Of a stretch of DNA of 10,000 nucleotides, positions 7,092-10,000 are shown in pieces (position 1 is the stretch's first letter; each line of letters starts with the position of its first letter). Origin of the DNA: Asticcacaulis sp. (GTDB lineage: Bacteria; Pseudomonadota; Alphaproteobacteria; Caulobacterales; Caulobacteraceae); NCBI RefSeq assembly GCF_020217185.1, contig NZ_JAIWNX010000252.1, positions 1 through 10,000 of the forward strand. The letters run 5' to 3'. The position numbers were made by a program, and so were the translations under genes. The notes under the pieces were generated by a model, which had not been told where the DNA came from, did not search any database, and saw only the letters and a program-made list of their open reading frames with translations.

Positions 7092-7564
7092 TCCGACGCG
7101 GTTTCCTGCTCGGAGGAGCGGCCCTGATGCTCGCCTCTCCCGCATGGGCCCATCGCGGCCATCATACGCTGAGCGTGGTGGAAATCGCCCCGGACGGCTC
7201 GGTGACCGTCATCCACACCCTCTCGGCGCACGACAGCGAGCCGGAGCTGGTCGAGCTGGCCCCCGACGCACAACCCTCCGTGGACGATCCGGATGCCCTC
7301 AAGGCGCTGGAAGGCCACCTGCGCGACGCCTTCACCATAAATGGTCAGAGGCTCGACTTTTTCGCCTACGAAGCCTGGGGCGATGACCTGCAATTCACCT
7401 TCAAAGGCAAGCTGGACCGCGTTCCGAAAACCGTGACGGTCGCCTATGGCCTGTTCCCGAACTCGCGCAAAACAGGCGTCGGGCTGGTCAATGTGCGACT
7501 CAACGGCGTGACCAAGAGCCTGACCTTCGCCAAGGGCGATGCCCCGAAGACGGTGGAGTTTTAA
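7088..7564 (+). CDS. Small exported protein, DUF6702-like, coupled to the M1 peptidase
   Basis: A 158-residue protein. Its GTG start overlaps the peptidase stop (GTGA), with AAGGCGG about 7 bases upstream, so translation is probably coupled. The N-terminus MIRRGFLLGGAALMLASPAWA carries an RRxFL pattern suggesting Tat export, although a Sec signal is also possible. Predicted cleavage before His22 would give a mature protein beginning HRGHH. The rest is predicted mostly beta, with AFTINGQRLDFF, then LFPNSRKTGVGLVNVRLNGVTKSLTF and a closing PKTVEF. From memory this resembles DUF6702 proteins, which share a short signal peptide followed by AH, a VNG-type strand, an LFPDQ-type turn and a final strand, and are often encoded beside M1 peptidases of this type. 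Function unknown; the gene order suggests a partner or helper of the peptidase. There are no cysteines. Confidence 0.75.
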   Translation: MIRRGFLLGGAALMLASPAWAHRGHHTLSVVEIAPDGSVTVIHTLSAHDSEPELVELAPDAQPSVDDPDALKALEGHLRDAFTINGQRLDFFAYEAWGDDLQFTFKGKLDRVPKTVTVAYGLFPNSRKTGVGLVNVRLNGVTKSLTFAKGDAPKTVEF

Positions 7565-7565
7565 C

Positions 7566-8210
7566 TCAGAACGTGTCGATAAGCCGCTGGCTATGTGTGA
7601 TCTGTAATTGCGTCACTTCCCTGACCAACTGGAAAAAGACGCCCGTAGAAAACAGCACGAGCAGACTTGCGCACACGTAGAGGAATTCAGGTGACATAAC
7701 CCCAGCGCCATGGAAACTTCCATCCTCCCGAAACAGACGGTCCATGCCATTGACAGCTATGCCACCCAAAATTCGTGCCCACCACCACAGTGCGATGCGT
7801 GTATCCCCTTTGGGAAAGAGATCACCCGTCGGCCCCTTACTCGCCACCCAAATGTCCCGCATAACTTCGTAGGGTTTGTACAGGTTGGCGAAAGGTACGA
7901 AATACCAGCCCACTGCCCAATTCGGCGTGTGTTCAAATGAAGGTCTCAGGATTTTTGCGTTTTTCGCGGCTTCATGCAGCCAGATCAGACTGGCTATTCC
8001 GGATACCCAGACCATAGCCATGTAAGCGTAACCTGATTGGCCCATCACCATCAGAACTTCCTGAGGAATATAAGGCACAAGATTAAATAGAGCGGCCACC
8101 AGCGTAAGACATAAGCTGAACTGACATATCATCAGCACAATCATCAGACCTTGGGCCCATTGTGCGCGAAGCTTTAAGGCGCCTGCGCGCACTTTTTTTA
8201 TCTCTGTCAT
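7566..8210 (-). CDS. DUF4328 family membrane protein
   Basis: A 214-residue integral membrane protein with about four membrane segments (roughly 20-45, 57-78, 140-153 and 172-196). Between the second and third lies the DUF4328 signature: WLHEAAKNAKIL, then TPNWAVGWYFVPFANLYKPYEVMRDIWVAS (about 77-124), matching the family pattern of a conserved Asn, a Trp/Pro-rich loop and an elW-type helix. The family's function is not known. A GGGGGGA purine run about 7 bases upstream supports the start at 8210. It lies 24 bp downstream of accA on the same strand and may be read with it. Its stop is 1 bp from that of the convergent DUF6702-like gene, with no room for a terminator between them. Base composition is unlike its neighbours: bases 7981-8100 are about 48% GC (58 of 120) against about 66% (79 of 120) for 8521-8640 in accA. 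This hints at a later insertion or relaxed selection. Confidence 0.8.
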   Translation of the reverse strand: MTEIKKVRAGALKLRAQWAQGLMIVLMICQFSLCLTLVAALFNLVPYIPQEVLMVMGQSGYAYMAMVWVSGIASLIWLHEAAKNAKILRPSFEHTPNWAVGWYFVPFANLYKPYEVMRDIWVASKGPTGDLFPKGDTRIALWWWARILGGIAVNGMDRLFREDGSFHGAGVMSPEFLYVCASLLVLFSTGVFFQLVREVTQLQITHSQRLIDTF

Positions 8211-8234
8211 CCCCCATTCCCCCCGGAAAATCGC

Positions 8235-9191
8235 TTAAACCAACCCCGTCTGGCCGATCTTGTAGAAGCGCTCGGCGCGCTGGGCCACAAGCTGATCCGG
8301 CGAAAGATAATCCAGCGCCTGAAGCTCGGATTCCACCACATCCCCGACCTTTTTGATCGCCGCCTCCTTGTCGGCGTGCGCGCCGCCAGCGGGTTCTTCG
8401 ATGATGCGATCCACTATGCCGAGTTTCAAAAGATCAGTGGCAGTAATCTTCATCTGATCGGCAGCGTCCTTGGCGCGCGAGCCGTCGCGCCACAGGATCG
8501 AGGCCGCGCCTTCCGGCGAGATGACCGAATAGATCGAGTGTTCAAGGATCAGCACGCGGTTGGCGGCCGCCAGCGCAATCGCCCCGCCCGACCCGCCTTC
8601 GCCGGTGACCGTGGCGACAAACGGCACCTTCAGCGTCAGGCCGCGCTCGGTCGAACGCGCAATGGCCTCGGCCTGACCGCGCTCCTCGGCCCCGATGCCG
8701 GGATAGGCACCCGCCGTATCGACAAAGGTGATGACGGGCAGGCCATACTGTTCAGCCATATCCATCAGGCGCACCGCCTTGCGGTAGCCTTCCGGGCGCG
8801 CCATGCCGAAATTGTGGCGCAGGCGCGAATTGGTGTCGTGGCCCTTTTCGTGGCCCATCACGACCACAGAGCGCCCGCGAAAACGCCCCAGACCGCCGAC
8901 AATCGCCTGATCGTCACCGAATTTGCGGTCCCCGCGCAGCTCAACGAAATCCTCAATCAGGCCATTGAGATAATCGACCAGATGCGGGCGTTCCGGGTGG
9001 CGGGCGACCATGGTCTTTTGCCACGGCTCAAGGCGGTCGTAGGTTTCCTTGATCAGCACCTGGGTGCGCTCACGCAGGGCGCGGATTTCGGTGTCGAGAT
9101 TAGCCCCTCCCGAAGACGACAGGGCCGACAATTCCTCGATCTTGGCTTCCAGATCGGCGATCGGACGTTCGAATTCGAGATAATGGCGCAT
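8235..9191 (-). CDS. accA: Acetyl-CoA carboxylase carboxyltransferase subunit alpha
   Basis: At 318 residues it is the normal length for AccA. With AccD it forms the alpha2-beta2 carboxyltransferase, which moves the carboxyl group from biotin on AccB to acetyl-CoA, giving malonyl-CoA for fatty acid synthesis in the cytoplasm. The N-terminal helix opens with YLEFERPIADLEAKIEEL, a family hallmark. The crotonase-like core includes RGDRKFGDDQAIVGGLGRF (86-104), DTAGAYPG (158-165), GEGGSGGA (197-204, oxyanion-type glycines) and SVISPEGAASILW (222-234). ATG 9191 is preceded by GGAAG 4 bases upstream, and the conserved N-terminus begins directly at this Met. No zinc finger is present, as expected, since that belongs to AccD. 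It lies 97 bp downstream of xerD on the same strand, an arrangement common in Alphaproteobacteria. Confidence 0.98.
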   Translation of the reverse strand: MRHYLEFERPIADLEAKIEELSALSSSGGANLDTEIRALRERTQVLIKETYDRLEPWQKTMVARHPERPHLVDYLNGLIEDFVELRGDRKFGDDQAIVGGLGRFRGRSVVVMGHEKGHDTNSRLRHNFGMARPEGYRKAVRLMDMAEQYGLPVITFVDTAGAYPGIGAEERGQAEAIARSTERGLTLKVPFVATVTGEGGSGGAIALAAANRVLILEHSIYSVISPEGAASILWRDGSRAKDAADQMKITATDLLKLGIVDRIIEEPAGGAHADKEAAIKKVGDVVESELQALDYLSPDQLVAQRAERFYKIGQTGLV

Positions 9192-9288
9192 GATCTTCCG
9201 GGACTCAGGTTCCGTTACAAACCTTGGCGTTTAGCCCAAGTCGCGGCGGGGAGCAATATGCCCAAAGGGGCAAGGGTTCAGGAATCGC

Positions 9289-10000
9289 TTATCCGGCGCG
9301 GCGTTTCGACAGCGGGTGATGCGTTTCGACCACCTCTTTGAGGCGTTCGGTCGCCACGTGAGTATAGACCTGCGTCGTCGAAATGTCGGCGTGCCCCAGC
9401 AGCGTTTGCACGACGCGCAGGTCGGCCCCGCCTTCGAGCAGGTGGGTGGCAAAGGCATGGCGCAGGACGTGCGGTGACACACGTGCCGGGTCGATCCCGG
9501 CCTCCAGCGCCGCCTCGTCCAGCAACTGCCCCACCCGGCGGCGTGTGAGATGCCCTTGCGCCCCGCGCGAGCAGAAGAGATAGGGGTTAGCCTTGTCTTT
9601 CGCCCCTAAAAACAACGGCCGGATATCGAGATAGTCTTTAATCGCCGCGCGCGCCGACGGATTGAGCGGCACCAGCCGCTCGGTGCCACCCTTGCCCTTG
9701 ACGATCAGATAGGCCGGGTCTTTTTGTACGGCATCCAGGCGTAGGGCGACGATTTCCGACACCCGCATCCCAGAGGCATAGGCGATCTCGATCAGGCATT
9801 GCAGGCGGATGGCCTGATGCGCGTCCTTCGCGTCGGCAGCCGCAATCAGGGCGTCCACCTCTTCGCGGCTGAGGATTTTGGGCAGCGGCCGGCCTTTTCT
9901 GGCGGCGGCGATCTTGCGGCTGGGGTCGGTGTCACTCAGCCCTTCGCGCACGCAGAAACGATAGAACTGCCGCACGGCGGCACGCTTACGCTGAAGCGTC
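9289..10000 (-). CDS. xerD: Site-specific tyrosine recombinase XerD (5' end cut by window)
   Basis: The frame is open from the right edge (first visible codons give TLQRKRAAVRQFYRFCVREG), so the true start and most of the N-terminal core-binding domain lie outside. The GTG at 9975 is an internal codon, not a start, because conserved XerD sequence continues upstream of it. The catalytic domain is complete: Arg in YASGMRVSEI, Lys in VKGKGGTERLVPL, His and Arg in SPHVLRHAFATHLLEGGADLR, His in LLGHADISTT, and the nucleophile Tyr in QVYTHVATERL. The ending VATERLKEVVETHHP is typical of XerD rather than XerC. With XerC it acts at the dif site to resolve chromosome dimers under FtsK control. The accA neighbour supports the housekeeping XerD over a phage or integron integrase. 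Confidence 0.95.
   Translation of the reverse strand, partial: TLQRKRAAVRQFYRFCVREGLSDTDPSRKIAAARKGRPLPKILSREEVDALIAAADAKDAHQAIRLQCLIEIAYASGMRVSEIVALRLDAVQKDPAYLIVKGKGGTERLVPLNPSARAAIKDYLDIRPLFLGAKDKANPYLFCSRGAQGHLTRRRVGQLLDEAALEAGIDPARVSPHVLRHAFATHLLEGGADLRVVQTLLGHADISTTQVYTHVATERLKEVVETHHPLSKRRAG

Noticed and set aside
5694..7145. A 483-codon open frame on the minus strand opposite the M1 peptidase gene
   Set aside because: It mirrors the strongly biased plus-strand gene, its translation is Arg/Val/Gly-rich without any family motif, and the plus strand encodes an intact peptidase with full catalytic motifs. It is a shadow frame typical of GC-rich DNA.
9192..9288. Possible accA promoter in the xerD-accA gap
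   Set aside because: The best pair on the minus strand, CTGAAC and TATTGC at 17-bp spacing, matches only about half of the consensus at each box; not enough to call.
9289..10000. Tyrosine recombinase considered as a phage or island integrase
   Set aside because: Sequence close to XerD, including the VATERL...HHP ending, and its position next to accA mark it as the housekeeping dimer-resolution enzyme; no attachment site or tRNA gene is adjacent.

Overview
The window looks like ordinary chromosomal DNA of an alphaproteobacterium, most likely from the Caulobacterales (Asticcacaulis or Caulobacter type). The evidence is the GC-rich coding sequence with strong third-position bias, the xerD-accA gene order typical of Alphaproteobacteria, and an RluB-like pseudouridine synthase with a very long basic tail divergent from tadA. 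The genus is an inference from gene order and protein style, not from a marker gene.

Layout. Positions 1-1773 (minus strand) hold an RsuA/RluB-family rRNA pseudouridine synthase. Its C-terminal half is a repetitive Arg/Lys/Gly-rich tail that runs off the left edge. A 72-bp divergent gap separates it from a tight plus-strand run of three genes: tadA (tRNA A34 deaminase), a secreted DUF3298/RsiV-like protein, and an MscS-type mechanosensitive channel (1846-4454). A 243-bp AT-richer intergenic region follows. Next is a two-gene plus-strand unit: a large exported M1-family zinc metallopeptidase (4698-7091) that overlaps by 4 bp (GTGA) a small exported protein of apparent DUF6702 type (7088-7564). 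The rest is on the minus strand. A DUF4328 membrane protein (7566-8210) ends 1 bp from the preceding gene. It lies downstream of accA (8235-9191) and xerD (9289 to beyond the right edge).

Functionally the left part concerns translation (23S rRNA pseudouridylation, tRNA wobble inosine), the middle concerns the cell envelope (periplasmic protein, osmotic channel, exported peptidase plus partner), and the right part is core metabolism and chromosome dimer resolution. I found no tRNA or rRNA gene, CRISPR array, insertion sequence, phage gene or defence system. The best leads are the alternating 117/93-bp coding repeat in the pseudouridine synthase tail and the translationally coupled peptidase-DUF6702 pair, whose small partner may expose an N-terminal histidine after export. 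I do not see a new multi-gene system here.
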